The translations under genes and the position numbers were made by a program. The notes beneath the pieces were generated by a model. It made no database searches, was not told the origin of the DNA, and worked only from the letters and a program-made list of their open reading frames with translations. Of a stretch of DNA of 64,000 nt, positions 30,222 to 40,467 are shown piece by piece. The stretch lies in contig NZ_CP038462.1 in the NCBI RefSeq assembly GCF_004777465.1, positions 1,364,001 to 1,428,000 of the forward strand. Reading direction: 5' to 3'. Positions within the stretch are counted from its first letter, which is position 1, and each line of letters opens with the position of its first letter. This DNA is from Nocardioides daphniae (lineage in GTDB: Bacteria; Actinomycetota; Actinomycetes; Propionibacteriales; Nocardioidaceae).

Positions 30222-30716
30222 ATGAACGACTCACGACCTGCTCCCGCCCCGGTGCGACCCGGCGGTGACCTGCACCTGCTGCCGGCCGCCACCCACTCCT
30301 ACCTGACCCGCGCCACCACCTCGCTGCGCGAGGCGGTGACGGCTCCCGACGTGCCGACGCGCTACGCGTGCGCCCACGTCGCCGCCCTGCGGGCCGCGGC
30401 CGCGCTCCTGGCGGCCCGGGCCCTTCCCACCCCGAGCCGGCGACGGCAGAAGAACGCCTGGGTGCTCCTGGCCGAGGTGGCCCCGGAGCTCACCGAGTGG
30501 GCGACCTTCTTCGCGGCCGGTGCGAGCAAGCGTGCCGCCGCCGAGGCGGGGTCGCTGCGGGCGGCGACGGAGCGCGAGGCCGACGACCTGGTGCGTGACG
30601 CCGACCGCTTCCTCGCGGTGGTGGAGTCGGCGCTCGGCCTGATGCCCCACGCGCCCGAGGCTGTCCGACTGACGGTGGCCGAGCCCGGATGGTCGGAGCG
30701 GACCGGTGCCGCGTGA
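30222..30716 (+). CDS. SAV_6107-family HEPN-domain protein
   Basis: 164 aa, all-helical: YLTRATTSLREAVTAPDVPT, ACAHVAALRAAAALLAARAL, then KNAWVLLAEVAPELTEWATFFAAGA. This is the HEPN-like family linked to actinobacterial dnaE2 operons. The HEPN RNase motif (Rx4-6H) is not convincing here. Second gene of the SOS operon; its end overlaps the dnaE2 start by 11 nt. Possibly a mutasome accessory. Confidence 0.72.
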   Translation: MNDSRPAPAPVRPGGDLHLLPAATHSYLTRATTSLREAVTAPDVPTRYACAHVAALRAAAALLAARALPTPSRRRQKNAWVLLAEVAPELTEWATFFAAGASKRAAAEAGSLRAATEREADDLVRDADRFLAVVESALGLMPHAPEAVRLTVAEPGWSERTGAA

Positions 30717-33700
30717 CCCCTTCGTCCACCTCCACGTCGCGTCAGGGCACTCCCTGCAGTACGGCGCCTCGCACCCCTCGGCCCTGGTCGAACGGGCCGC
30801 CGAGTGGGGGATGGACCTGCTGGCCCTCACTGACCGGGACGGCACCTACGGGGCGGTGAAGTTCGCCAAGGCCGCTGCGCGCGCAGGCATCCGACCGGTG
30901 CTGGGGGTGGACGTCGCCGTCCGGCCGTCCGCGCCGGTGCGTCCCTCCCGCGGGCGTACGCCGGTGCGTGGCGGCGCCTACCGCGAGGACCGTTGGCCCA
31001 GGGTGACGGTGCTGGCGCGCGACCGCCTCGGCTGGGCAGCCCTGTGTCGACTCGTCTCCGACGTCCACCTCGGTGGCGAGCGGGGCGTGCCCGTGGCCGA
31101 CACCGAGACGCTGCTGCCGCACGTGGCCGGAGGGCACCTGGTGGTGCTGCTCGGCCCCGGCTCGGAGGTCGGGTCGGCGGTGACCACCCGTCGCGACGAC
31201 CTGGCCCGGGAGCACCTCTCGCGCTGGTCCCGGGCGGTGGGTCGGGAGAACCTCCGTGTCGAGCTGGTCTCGCACCTGCTCGGGGCCACCGAGCAGGGCT
31301 GGGGCCCGGGCAGCACGCCCCACGCCGCTCGGATGGCGGGGCTGGCGGCCGAGGCCGGCGTGGAGACGGTGCTGAGCAACGCGGTGCGCCACGCGCGCCG
31401 CAGCGACGCGCCCACGGTCGACGTGCTCGACGCGGCGCGCCGCCTGGTGCCGCTCGACCAGCGCCACCTCGACCGCGGCAACGCCGAGGGGCACCTCAAG
31501 TCCGGTCCCCAGATGGCCGAGGTCGCCGACGAGGTCTCCCGCGCCGCCGGCTGGGGGCAGGACGGTGCCGCGCGCCTGCTGGCCCGGACCCGGTCGCTGG
31601 GGGAGGAGTGCGCGCTGGACCCGCGCGACGACCTGGGCATCGGCCAGGTCCACTTCCCGGAGTTCGAGGTGGTGCGTCGTAGCGGCGTGGCGACCGACGG
31701 GGTCGGGGCCACGCCGGCCGACGTCCAGCTCCGTGCCCGCTGCGAGTCGGCGCTCGCCTGGCGCTACGGCTCCGCGCCCCGGCAGCGGATCTGGAAACGG
31801 CTGCACGACGAGCTCGAGGTGGTCGAGTCGTTGGGCTACGCCTCCTACTTCCTCGCCGTCAACGAGGTCACCGACCTGATCCGTGACATGGGGGTGCGCT
31901 GCGCTGCCCGTGGCTCGGGCGCCGGCAGCCTGGTCAACTACCTGCTCGGGATCTCAGGGGTCGACCCGCTGCGCCACGACCTGCTGATGGAGCGGTTCCT
32001 CTCGCCGTTGCGCTCGTCGCTTCCCGACATCGACGTCGACGTCGAGTCCGCCCGGCGGGGCGAGGTCTACGAGGCCATCCTGGAGCGCTTCGGGGGCGAC
32101 CGCTGCGTCTGCGTCTCGATGACGGAGACCTACCGCGTGCGTCACGCGATCCGTGACGTCGGTGCTGCGCTCGGCATGCCGCCGGGCGAGGTCGACGCGA
32201 TCGCGAAGGCGTTCCCGCACATCCGCGCACGGGACGCCCGCTCGGCGTTGCAGGACCTGCCCGAGCTGCGGGCCAGCGGGCTGGCCCAGGGCCGGCTGGA
32301 CCTGATGTTCGCCCTCGTCGAGCGGCTCGACGGGCTCCCGCGCCACGTCGCGGTCCACCCCTGCGGCGTGCTGCTCTCCGACGCCACGCTGCTGGACCGC
32401 ACCCCGGTCGAGGCGAGCGCGGCGGGCTACCCGATGAGCCAGTTCGACAAGGACGACGTCGAGGACCTGGGCCTGCTCAAGCTCGACGTGCTCGGCATCC
32501 GGATGCAGTCGGCGATGTCGCACGCGGTCGCCGAGATCCGGCGCGTCGACGAGGTCGAGGTCGACCTCGACGACGAGGAGCAGGTCCCCTTCGACGACCC
32601 GGCCACCTACGAGCTGATCAGCAGCGCCCGGACGCTCGGCATCTTCCAGATCGAGTCGCCGGGGCAGCGCGAGCTGGTGGGCAAGTCGGGGATCGAGAGC
32701 TTCGAGGAGATCATCACCGACATCTCCCTCTTCCGGCCCGGTCCGGTGAAGAGCGACATGATCACCCCCTACCTGGAGGCCAAGCAGGGGTGGAGGCCTG
32801 CCGCCTACCTGCACCCCGACCTGCGTCCGATCCTCGCCCAGACCCACGGCGTGGTCGTCTTCCACGAGCAGGTCATCGAGCTCTTCGCGATCCTCGCCGG
32901 GGTCAGCTTCGCCGAGGGCGACGAGAAGCGCCGGGCGATGGGGAGCCGTGAGGGGGTCGACCAAGTGCGCGACTGGTTCGTGCCCCGGGCGCTGGCCCGC
33001 GGCTACGAGGAGTCCTTCGTCGAGCGGATCTGGAAGGTGCTGGCCGCCTTTGCCTCCTTCGGCTTCTGCAAGGCCCACGCGGCGGCGTTCGCACTGCCCA
33101 CCTACCAGTCAGCGTGGCTCAAGACCCACTGGCCGGCGCACTTCCTCGCCGGGGTGCTGACCCACGACCCGGGGATGTACCCCAAGCGCCTGATCCTCGA
33201 CGACGCCCGTCAGTACGGCGTGGGCGTGCTCCCGCTCGACGTCAACCTCTCCGGCCGCGACTACATGGTGGAGCCCTCCGACGACCCGTCGGGCTACGCG
33301 ATCCGCCTCGCCCTCTCCGAGCTCAAGGGGATCAGCGACGCCGAGGTCGACCGGATCCTCGCCGGCCGCCCCTACGCGTCGCTGGCCGACCTGTGGCACC
33401 GGGCCCCGGTCTCCCGGCCGGTGGCCGAGCGCCTGGTCCTCACCGGCGCCTTCGACGACGTCCACCGCATCGCGACCTCGGGCGGTGGCGTCGGGCTCCG
33501 CGACCAGGTCACCCGGCGCGACCTGCTGCTCCAGGTCGCCGAGCTGGAGCGGGTCGACCGCTCCGACCGGCGCACGGCCCGGGGGCGGCACACCGGTGGC
33601 CGGGTGGCGGTGGGGGGTGACGTCCGGACGCGGGCCGCTGCGCAGGTGCGCAGCGACCACGCTCCGGCGCCTGTGGAGTCGGTGCAGCTGGCCCTGGCCA

Positions 33701-34355
33701 TCGGTGACGGCGACGTCACTGTGGTCAGCGGGCTCCCCGAGCTCAGCGTGGGGAGCGGACCGCGGCCGAGCTGGAGATCCTCGGGCTCGACGTGAGCAGC
33801 CACGTGGTCTCGGAGTACGCCGAGCTCCTCGACGCCCTCACCGTTGTACGCAGCCGTGACCTGCTGCGCTGCCGCAGCAAGGCCGAGGTGCTCGTGGCCG
33901 GGGTGAAGGTCGCGACCCAGACCCCGCCGATCCGGTCCGGACGCCGGGTGGTCTTCCTGACCCTCGACGACTCCACCGGTCCGGTGGACGCCACCTTCTT
34001 CGAGGACGCGCAGGGCCCGTACGCCTCCACCGTCTTCTCGACCTGGCTGCTGCTCGTCCGCGGTGAGGTCCGGCGTACGGGCCCCCGCGGGGTCTCGTTG
34101 CGCGCCACCGGCGCCTGGTCGCTGCCCGAGCTGCACGCCCTGTGGCGCGACCACCCCACCGCCGAGGAGGGGCTGGCCGCGGTGCGGGCCCGACTGACCC
34201 AGCCGGTCGTGACCGAGCAGGGCCCGGAGCACCGCCGGGTGCTGGTGCACAGCAGCGGCTTCCGGATGTCGCCGTACGCCGACATCAAGCCCGCCGGCGT
34301 CGACACGCTGCCGGCCCGTGCCCTGTGGCACCGCAGCCCGGGGAGTCCCGGATGA
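30706..34355 (+). CDS. dnaE2: Error-prone DNA polymerase III alpha (DnaE2), frame broken
   Basis: Damage-inducible replicative-type polymerase for translesion synthesis. About 1216 aa. PHP domain (FVHLHVASGHSLQYGASHPS, residues 5-260), catalytic Asp pair in LPDIDVDVES near 440, GSGAGSLVNYLLG, later SFCKAHAAAFA-type fingers (SFGFCKAHAAAFALPTYQ), and a C-terminal OB fold (PVDATFFEDAQGPYASTVF). One G is missing from the run at 33750-33753, splitting LPELSV from GERTAAELEILGL. Starts at GTG 30706 inside the HEPN gene end. A separate replicative DnaE1 begins at 63424. Confidence 0.9.
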
Positions 34356-34386
34356 ACGCGACGATCTTCGGCCTAGTGTGGGAGGC

Positions 34387-35109
34387 ATGTCAGTCAGTGA
34401 GCGACGCAGCGCAGCCCGTTCCTCCGTCGTGTGGGGAGCGCTCGAGTCAGTCCTCGACGGCGCCGAGGGGCGTCAGGTCCTCGACATCGGTGGCGGCACC
34501 GGTGGCTTCGCCGTCCGGGTCGCCGCACTGGGGCACCGGGTCACCGTCGTCGACCCCAGCCCCGACGCGCTGGCGGCGCTCGCCCGTCGCGCCGAGGAGG
34601 GTGGCGTCGACGTGGCCGGGCTCCAGGGCGAGCTCTCCAGCCTCGAGTCGTTGGTCGAGCCCGACAGCGTCGACGTGGTGCTCTGCCACGGCGTCCTCGA
34701 GGTGGTCCCTGACCCCGAGCAGGCGCTCGCGGCGCTCGCCCGCGTGCTGCGTCCGGGTGGCACCCTCAGCGTGGTGGTCGCGCAGCGGCACGCCGCCGTC
34801 CTGGCCCGGGCGATGGCTGGCCACTTCCAGCAGGCCCTCGAGCTGCTCGACGGCGACGCGTCCCGCGGCGACGGGGCGCGCCCGCGCCACCGCTTCACCG
34901 CCGACGAGATCAGCGACCTCGTGGCGGGGGCCGGCTTCACCGTCGGTCCGCTGCACGCGATCCGGGTCTTCGCCGACCTGGTCCCCGGCTCGCTGGTCGA
35001 CCTCGAGCCCGGTGCCGGCGGCGCCCTCGTCGAGCTCGAGAAGGCGGTGGCCGACCGCCCGGAGTACCTGCCCCTGGCTGCCCAGGTGCACCTGCTCGCC
35101 ACGCGCTGA
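34387..35109 (+). CDS. SAM-dependent methyltransferase
   Basis: 240 aa class I methyltransferase: motif I QVLDIGGGTGGFAVRVAALG near residue 30, VVDPSPDALAAL, acidic VLCHGVLEVVPDPEQAL, LRPGGTLSVVV. Substrate unknown; the UbiE-like layout would fit a small molecule or tRNA. It sits between dnaE2 and dinB and is in line with the SOS operon, but TAGTGT (34374-34379), 7 nt before ATG 34387, suggests its own leaderless transcript. Confidence 0.8.
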   Translation: MSVSERRSAARSSVVWGALESVLDGAEGRQVLDIGGGTGGFAVRVAALGHRVTVVDPSPDALAALARRAEEGGVDVAGLQGELSSLESLVEPDSVDVVLCHGVLEVVPDPEQALAALARVLRPGGTLSVVVAQRHAAVLARAMAGHFQQALELLDGDASRGDGARPRHRFTADEISDLVAGAGFTVGPLHAIRVFADLVPGSLVDLEPGAGGALVELEKAVADRPEYLPLAAQVHLLATR

Positions 35110-35122
35110 CCTGGCGCTGCGT

Positions 35123-35136
35123 CCCGTCCGGACGGG
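35123..35136. repeat. 14-bp palindrome upstream of dinB
   Basis: CCCGTCCGGACGGG is a perfect palindrome 13 nt before the dinB ATG. It lacks the GAAC-N4-GTTC core of a LexA box. Possible operator or simple GC-rich chance symmetry. Confidence 0.3.
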
Positions 35137-35148
35137 CGGGTGGTCCGC

Positions 35149-36331
35149 ATGAGCGCGACCCCCGTCCTGCACGTCGACATGGACGCCTTCTACGCCTCCG
35201 TGGCGACCCGTGACCGACCCGACCTGGCCGAGGTCCCGGTGATCGTGGTGGGGCGGCGGGCGTGGGGTCGTGCTCTCGGCCAACTACCTCGCCCGTCGCA
35301 GTGGGGTGGCCTCGGCGATGCCGATGACCCGGGCGCGACGGCTCTGCCCCGAGGCCGTGGTGCTGGCGCCGGACTTCGCGCTCTTCGACCAGGTCTCCTC
35401 CGCGGTGATGGAGGTCTTCCGGCAGGTGACGCCGGTGGTCGAGGCGATCTCGCTCGACGAGGCGTTCCTCGACGTCTCCAGCGCTGCCCGTCGTCTGGGT
35501 GAGCCGGAGGAGATCGCGGAGCGGATCCGCTCGACGATCCACGACGAGCAGCGCATCACCTGCTCGGTGGGCGTGGCGGCGACCCCGGTGGTGGCCAAGC
35601 TGGCCAGCCGGCGGGCCAAGCCCGACGGCGTGGTCGTGGTCCGCCCCGACGCGGTGACCGCCTTCCTGCACCCCCTCGACGTGGGGGAGCTGTGGGGCGT
35701 GGGGGAGAAGACGCGCGGCCAGCTGCACCGGCTGGGGCTCTTCACGGTCGGCGACCTGGCACACACGCCGGTCCGCACGGTCCAGCGCGCCCTGGGTGGG
35801 GTCCACGGAGCCCAGCTGCATGCCCTGGCCTGGGGCGTCGACCAGCGGGTGCTCACCCCCCGGAGCGGTCCGCACGCGCCCGACCGGTCGATGGGGGCCG
35901 ACCGGACCTTCGACCGCGACACCGACGACCCCGACGTGGTCGTCACCGAGATGCTGCGGCTCAGCGCCAAGGTGGCCGGTCGGATGCGCAGCGCAGGCGT
36001 CGCCGGTCGCACGGTGACGATCCGGGTCCGCTTCGCCGACTTCACCACGATCACCCGGTCGAGGACGTTGACCGAGGCCACCGACGTCACCGTCGAGGTC
36101 CACCGGGTCGCCGTCATGCTCTTCCGGGCGCTGGGCCTGCAGCGGGCCCGGATCCGCCTGGTGGGGGTGCGGGTGGAGGGCCTGGTCCCGCGGGAGCAGG
36201 TGCACCGGCAGATGCAGCTGGGGGAGCGCGAGCACGGGTGGTCCGACGCGGAGCGGGCCATGGACCGCGCCACCCGCCGTTTCGGGTCGAGCGCCGTCCG
36301 TCCGGCCCGGCTCCTGGGAGGGGCCGGGTGA
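35149..36331 (+). CDS. dinB: DNA polymerase IV (Y family), frame broken
   Basis: Translesion polymerase, about 394 aa. Catalytic acids intact: LHVDMDAFYASVATRDRPDL (metal Asp) and EAISLDEAFLDVSS (Asp-Glu). Helix-hairpin-helix ELWGVGEKTRGQLHRLG; little finger from DRTFDRDTDD. One extra G at 35250-35253 breaks VPVIVVG from GGRGVVLSANYLARRSG. Clamp-binding motif is weak (VHRQMQLGEREHGW). Because the acids are intact this is an active Pol IV, not the inactive ImuB that usually partners DnaE2. Start ATG 35149; GTG 35140 is an in-frame alternative. Confidence 0.88.
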
Positions 36332-36424
36332 CGAGGTTTTTCCCTCTGTGGCTACCGTGGGAGGCAACGGCTGCCTAGACTTGAAGTTGCGGATGCTCCG
36401 CGCCTCGGACTTGTGGGAGGAAAC

Positions 36425-36856
36425 GTGCCACTCTCGGAAGAGGAGCTGCGACTGCTCGAGCAGATGGAACGTGCCCTGGTCGAGGAGGACCCCAAGTTCG
36501 CGCACACGTTGCGCGGCACGGGCGGTCACCGCGCGTCCCGTCGTCGGGCCATCATCGCGGGGGTCGTCTTCGCCGTCGGCGTGGTCGTCCTCATGACCGG
36601 TGCCATTGCGGCGCTGCCCGTCGTGGGCGTCGCCGGGTTCGTCATCATGCTGGTCTCCGCGACCATCGCCGTGACGGCGCTGCGAGCGCCGAGCAAGCCC
36701 GAGCCGACCCCGTTCCGCGAGACCCCGCAGGGGTTCGGCGTTGTCGACGGCGGTCGCCGGACCAAGGCCCCCAAGGCCTCGCGCCACAACCGTTCGCGCC
36801 ACTCGTTCATCGAGCGCATGGACGAGCGCTGGCGTCGTCGTCGCGACGGCTTCTGA
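36425..36856 (+). CDS. DUF3040 membrane protein
   Basis: 143 aa, two adjacent helices (AIIAGVVFAVGVVVLMTGAI and LPVVGVAGFVIMLVSATI) after a conserved N-terminal helix (PLSEEELRLLEQMERALVEE). The Arg-rich tail is cytoplasmic. GTG 36425 chosen: GGGAGG precedes it and MPLSEEE is the family's usual opening. Ortholog of Rv2169c, which also lies just ahead of mraZ. A TAGACT (36377-36382) may be its -10 box. Function unknown. Confidence 0.82.
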   Translation: MPLSEEELRLLEQMERALVEEDPKFAHTLRGTGGHRASRRRAIIAGVVFAVGVVVLMTGAIAALPVVGVAGFVIMLVSATIAVTALRAPSKPEPTPFRETPQGFGVVDGGRRTKAPKASRHNRSRHSFIERMDERWRRRRDGF

Positions 36857-36942
36857 GCCTCGCCCGCACCCCCTGAGCACCCGCCTCCGCACTGACCGAC
36901 GTCGGTACGGGGGCGGCGCTGTTCCCGGCCGTTGCGGCTTGG

Positions 36943-39226
36943 TCAGGGCCGGCGGGTGAGCGAGCGCGGCAGCCAGCGTGCCTTCCACCGGGTGGAGCGG
37001 TCGCTGCCCGCCGCCAGCGTCTCCACGCACGCCTCGACGTCCGCGGCCAGCGTCGGGTCACCCTGCGTACGCTGCCCCGGTCGGTCGTAGCGCGAGCGCT
37101 CCACCGCCACCACCACCCGGTCGAGCCGCTCGGCCAGCTCGTCGACCGACAGCTGGGACTCCCCGGAGGTCGCCGCGCCCGGGCGGTACCACTCCAGCAC
37201 GGTCCGTCCGGTGGCGCGCGGGGAGCGCCCCTCGGGCCACAGCCGGCCCAGGTCGAGCGCGGAGTCGCGCAGCTCGTCCCACAGCTCCTCGGGGGTCGCG
37301 TGGCCCAACCGCCTCGTACGACGTCGCCCACGCACCACCTGCGGCACCAGGCTGAGCGCCCCGACCACGAGCAGCACCAGCAACCACGTCGCGACGGCCC
37401 CCCAGTCGACGAGGTCCCGCTCCTGCTCCTGGGCGGCGGGGTCCGACTCGTCGGGGGCTGCCGAGGCGCTCGGGGCGGGGGTGTTGGGAGAGGTGGTCGC
37501 CGACGCCGTGGCGCTGGGCTCGTCGCGAGGCACCTCGTCACGGGTGTGCTCCGGCACGCTCGAGGCGCGCGAGGAGGGGGTCGGCTCGAAGCGCACCCAC
37601 CCGGATCCGGGGAAGTAGAGCTCCGGCCAGGCGTGCAGGTCGTGCGAGGAGAACTCCCACTCGGCCGTCCCGATGCGTCGCGGCACCAGGAAGCCGACCG
37701 CCACCCGAGCAGGGATGCCGAGGGTGCGCGCCATGACCGCCATCGAGGCGGCGAACTGCTCGCAGTAGCCGACCCGGCCACTCGGGTCGAGGAAGGCGAC
37801 CAGCGCGTTGTTGTCGACGGTCTCCACGCGGTCCAGGCTGTAGGTGAACTCCTCGCGGAACCACGACTGCAGGGCACGGGCCTTCTCGTAGCGGGTCGGC
37901 TCGTCCCGGGTCACCTGCGCGGCCAGGCGGCCCACGCTGGCCGGGAGCGACTCGGGCAGCCGGGTGAAGACCTCGTCGACCTCGTCACGCCCGACCCGGC
38001 GCGCTCCAGCAGCACGTTGGAGTACTCCAGGTCGACGCCGGTCACCGACCACTCCATCTGGGAGGTGTTGAGGTCGGCGTCGAAGGCGGCGAAGTCCATG
38101 GTGTCCACGTCGTAGCGCCAGTCACCGCCGGCCTGCACGTCGGTGGTCAGCGGCAGCACCGGCAACCACCGCGATCGGAAGGCGGTCGTCGCCGTGAAGT
38201 CGTACTGCGTCTTGGTGCGCCGCAGCACGGCGTCGACGCCCCGCAGCGGCAGGTCGCGACCGTCGGCGTCCTGGATCCGGGTGGCGGTGCGGTCGCCCGT
38301 GCTCCACTCCTCGCCGTTGAAGTGGGAGAGGACGGCCGTGCGGACGTACGACGGCTGGCGGTCGGAGACCACCCGCATCAACGGGACGTCGGCGCCTCGG
38401 TCGAGGTCGCGGCGCAGGTCGACCAGCGGGCTGGTGAGCATGACCTGCTCGTCGGGACCCTGGTCGACGGCCCGCCACGGCTGGATGGGGGAGCGGGGCA
38501 CGAGCGCGTTGAGCACCGTCGCCACCACGACCGCGCCCACCGTGGCGACCGCCCCGATCCGCAGGGCGGTGGCGGCGCTGGTCGCCGGACGGGCCGGGAC
38601 CTCCGTCGGCCTCGTGCCCCCACCGGGCAACGACGACCCCCAGCGCACGACGAGGTCGTCGTTGTCGAGGAAGAGCAGGGTCAGGAAGCCGGCAGCGACC
38701 GCCGCGAAGACCGGCCAGGGCACGTCGACCCCGAGGTTGGCGGGCACCAGGTGCAGCGCCAGGAGGATCACCGCGCTGAGCGCGACCCGCCGCAACGTCA
38801 TGGCGACCAGGTCGAGCAGCACCATCGCCGCGGTCCCGACCACCACGAAGAGCGGAGCCACCGACGGCACGTCCGACGGCACCGGGGGTGCGTAGCGGTC
38901 CGCGGAGGTCAGCGCCGCGTCGAGCTGGCCCCTGATGCTCTGCCAGGCGTCGGGGAGCGGCCACGGCGAGTCGGCCAGGAGCAGCACCACCAGCACGGCA
39001 CCCACGACGACCTGGAGCAGCGTCACCACGGCGACCGGGAGCCCCCGCCAGCGGGCGGTCGCCCCCGTGGCGGCCAGGGCGACGGCGACCAGCAGCAGGG
39101 GCGCGACGAACGGCCCGGGGCTCTCGCTCAGCGGCATCCAGGTGAGGAGCGTGGCCCACACGGTCAGGGCGGCCACGACCGAGGTGAGCAGGGAGCGGGG
39201 AAGGAGAGAGGGCGCTGCAGCGTCAT
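36943..39226 (-). CDS. TgpA-like membrane transglutaminase (DUF3488 + DUF4129), frame broken
   Basis: Multi-pass protein (six or more helices, residues 1-220) with an extracytoplasmic transglutaminase-like domain: catalytic Cys in GRVGYCEQFAASMAVMARTL, His in SSHDLHAWPELYF, acidic third residue in GWVRFEPTP. A Pro/Ser/Ala linker, another helix (VATWLLVLLVVGALSLVPQV) and a DUF4129-like tail follow. One base is missing near 37987-37999 (LERAG / RDEVDEVFTRLP); a second is probably missing in the G run 39197-39200, since MTLQRPLSFP and RSLLTSVVAAL lie in adjacent frames. If not, the start would be GTG at 39174-39176. Third gene of the moxR operon. Confidence 0.8.
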
Positions 39227-40467
39227 CGCGCGACCTGCTTCCACACGGTGTCCAGGTCGTCGCCCGGCCCGAGCAGTGCGGCGCGCCAGCCCGAGGCGGA
39301 GAGCCCGGCCAGGGTGGTCTCGGCCGCGGAGGCCCCGGAGGCCCGTCGCGTCGACGTCCACGCGTCCACGTCCAGGACCAGGGCCCGCGGCGAGCGGCTG
39401 TGCCGCTCAAGGCGGGCCAGCGCGTAGTGGTCGGTCGTGTCGAGCGCGCCGAGCACCGCGGCGACCTGCGTGCCGGTGGGCACCGACATCAGCCACGAGA
39501 CGTCGAGCGACTCGATGCTGTCCACGTCGACCACCGCCAGCGCCTCCAGGATGTCGGTGACCTCGTGCCCGTGGGCCGAGGAGGTGGCCGCGACGACGGT
39601 GACCGGCAGCAGGCCGGTGGCCGTGGCCACCTGCACCTCGTGACCCTGCTCGGCCAGGTGCACGGCCAACGAGGCGGCTGCGCTGACGGCGGTCTCGAAC
39701 GAGGAGGCGGAGCCACGGCCGCGGTGCGCCCGGGTGCGGGTGTCGAGCACGACGACGGTGCGGGCCTGCCAGGGCTGCTCCTCACGCCGCACCATGAGCT
39801 CGTCGGTGCGCGCCGACGAGGGCCAGTGAACGCGGCGTACGTCGTCGCCCTGCTGGTACTCCCGCACCGTCACGTCCTCGGCGTGCCCCACCGAGAAGGA
39901 GCGCGGCCGGCTGTGGCCCGACCCCGCCCACGCCTGGGCAGGGTCACCGCTGGTGAGGGCGACCGTGCGCGGCGTGGCGACCAGGTCGGTGGTGCTGTGG
40001 AAGGTGCGGCCCATCTCGACCATCCCGAAGGGATCGGTGACCCGGACGGTCATCGGGCCCACCACGTGCCGCCCGCGCACCTCCGAGCGGACCGGGTAGG
40101 CGAGGTCGCGGCTCCAGCCGCGGCCGACGCCCTCCAGCACGAAGCGGGGGCGCTGGCCCAGGGCGTACGGGACGACCTCCTCGAGCAGGAGCGTGCCCGA
40201 CGGGACCTTGCCGTCGTTGGCCAGCCGCAGCTGCACGGTGGCCGACTGGCCGGCGACCACGAGCCGCGGGGTGACGGTCCGCTGCAGCGTGAGGTGGTGC
40301 TGCGAGCGGCTGAGGAAGAAGGCCGCGCCCAGGGGCAGCAGCACGGCGACCAGCCCCAGCTGCGTCATCACCCACTGGCCCAGGACGAGGCCGCAGACCA
40401 CGGTGGTCGTGCCCGCCGCCAGGAAGGTCCGGCCGCGGGTCGTCAGGGAGGCGAGTGCGTCACGCAC
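39223..40467 (-). CDS. DUF58 (von Willebrand factor A-like) protein
   Basis: 414 aa. Two N-terminal helices (FLAAGTTTVVCGLVLGQWVM, LGLVAVLLPLGAAFFLS), then a beta-rich region, the DUF58 signature VREYQQGDDVRRVHWPSSAR near residue 210 and a VWA-like fold beginning ARTVVVLDTRTRAHRG. Works with MoxR-type ATPases and transglutaminases in envelope-related operons; precise target unknown. Start overlaps the moxR end by 8 nt and its end overlaps the next gene (ATGA). Confidence 0.85.
   Translation of the reverse strand: MRDALASLTTRGRTFLAAGTTTVVCGLVLGQWVMTQLGLVAVLLPLGAAFFLSRSQHHLTLQRTVTPRLVVAGQSATVQLRLANDGKVPSGTLLLEEVVPYALGQRPRFVLEGVGRGWSRDLAYPVRSEVRGRHVVGPMTVRVTDPFGMVEMGRTFHSTTDLVATPRTVALTSGDPAQAWAGSGHSRPRSFSVGHAEDVTVREYQQGDDVRRVHWPSSARTDELMVRREEQPWQARTVVVLDTRTRAHRGRGSASSFETAVSAAASLAVHLAEQGHEVQVATATGLLPVTVVAATSSAHGHEVTDILEALAVVDVDSIESLDVSWLMSVPTGTQVAAVLGALDTTDHYALARLERHSRSPRALVLDVDAWTSTRRASGASAAETTLAGLSASGWRAALLGPGDDLDTVWKQVAR

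Noticed and set aside
30222..30716. HEPN/MNT toxin-antitoxin module
   Set aside because: No nucleotidyltransferase partner and no clear Rx4-6H motif; position fits a dnaE2-operon accessory instead.
35149..36331. ImuB (inactive Y-family partner of DnaE2)
   Set aside because: Catalytic residues DMDAFYAS and SLDEAF are intact, so it is a Pol IV.
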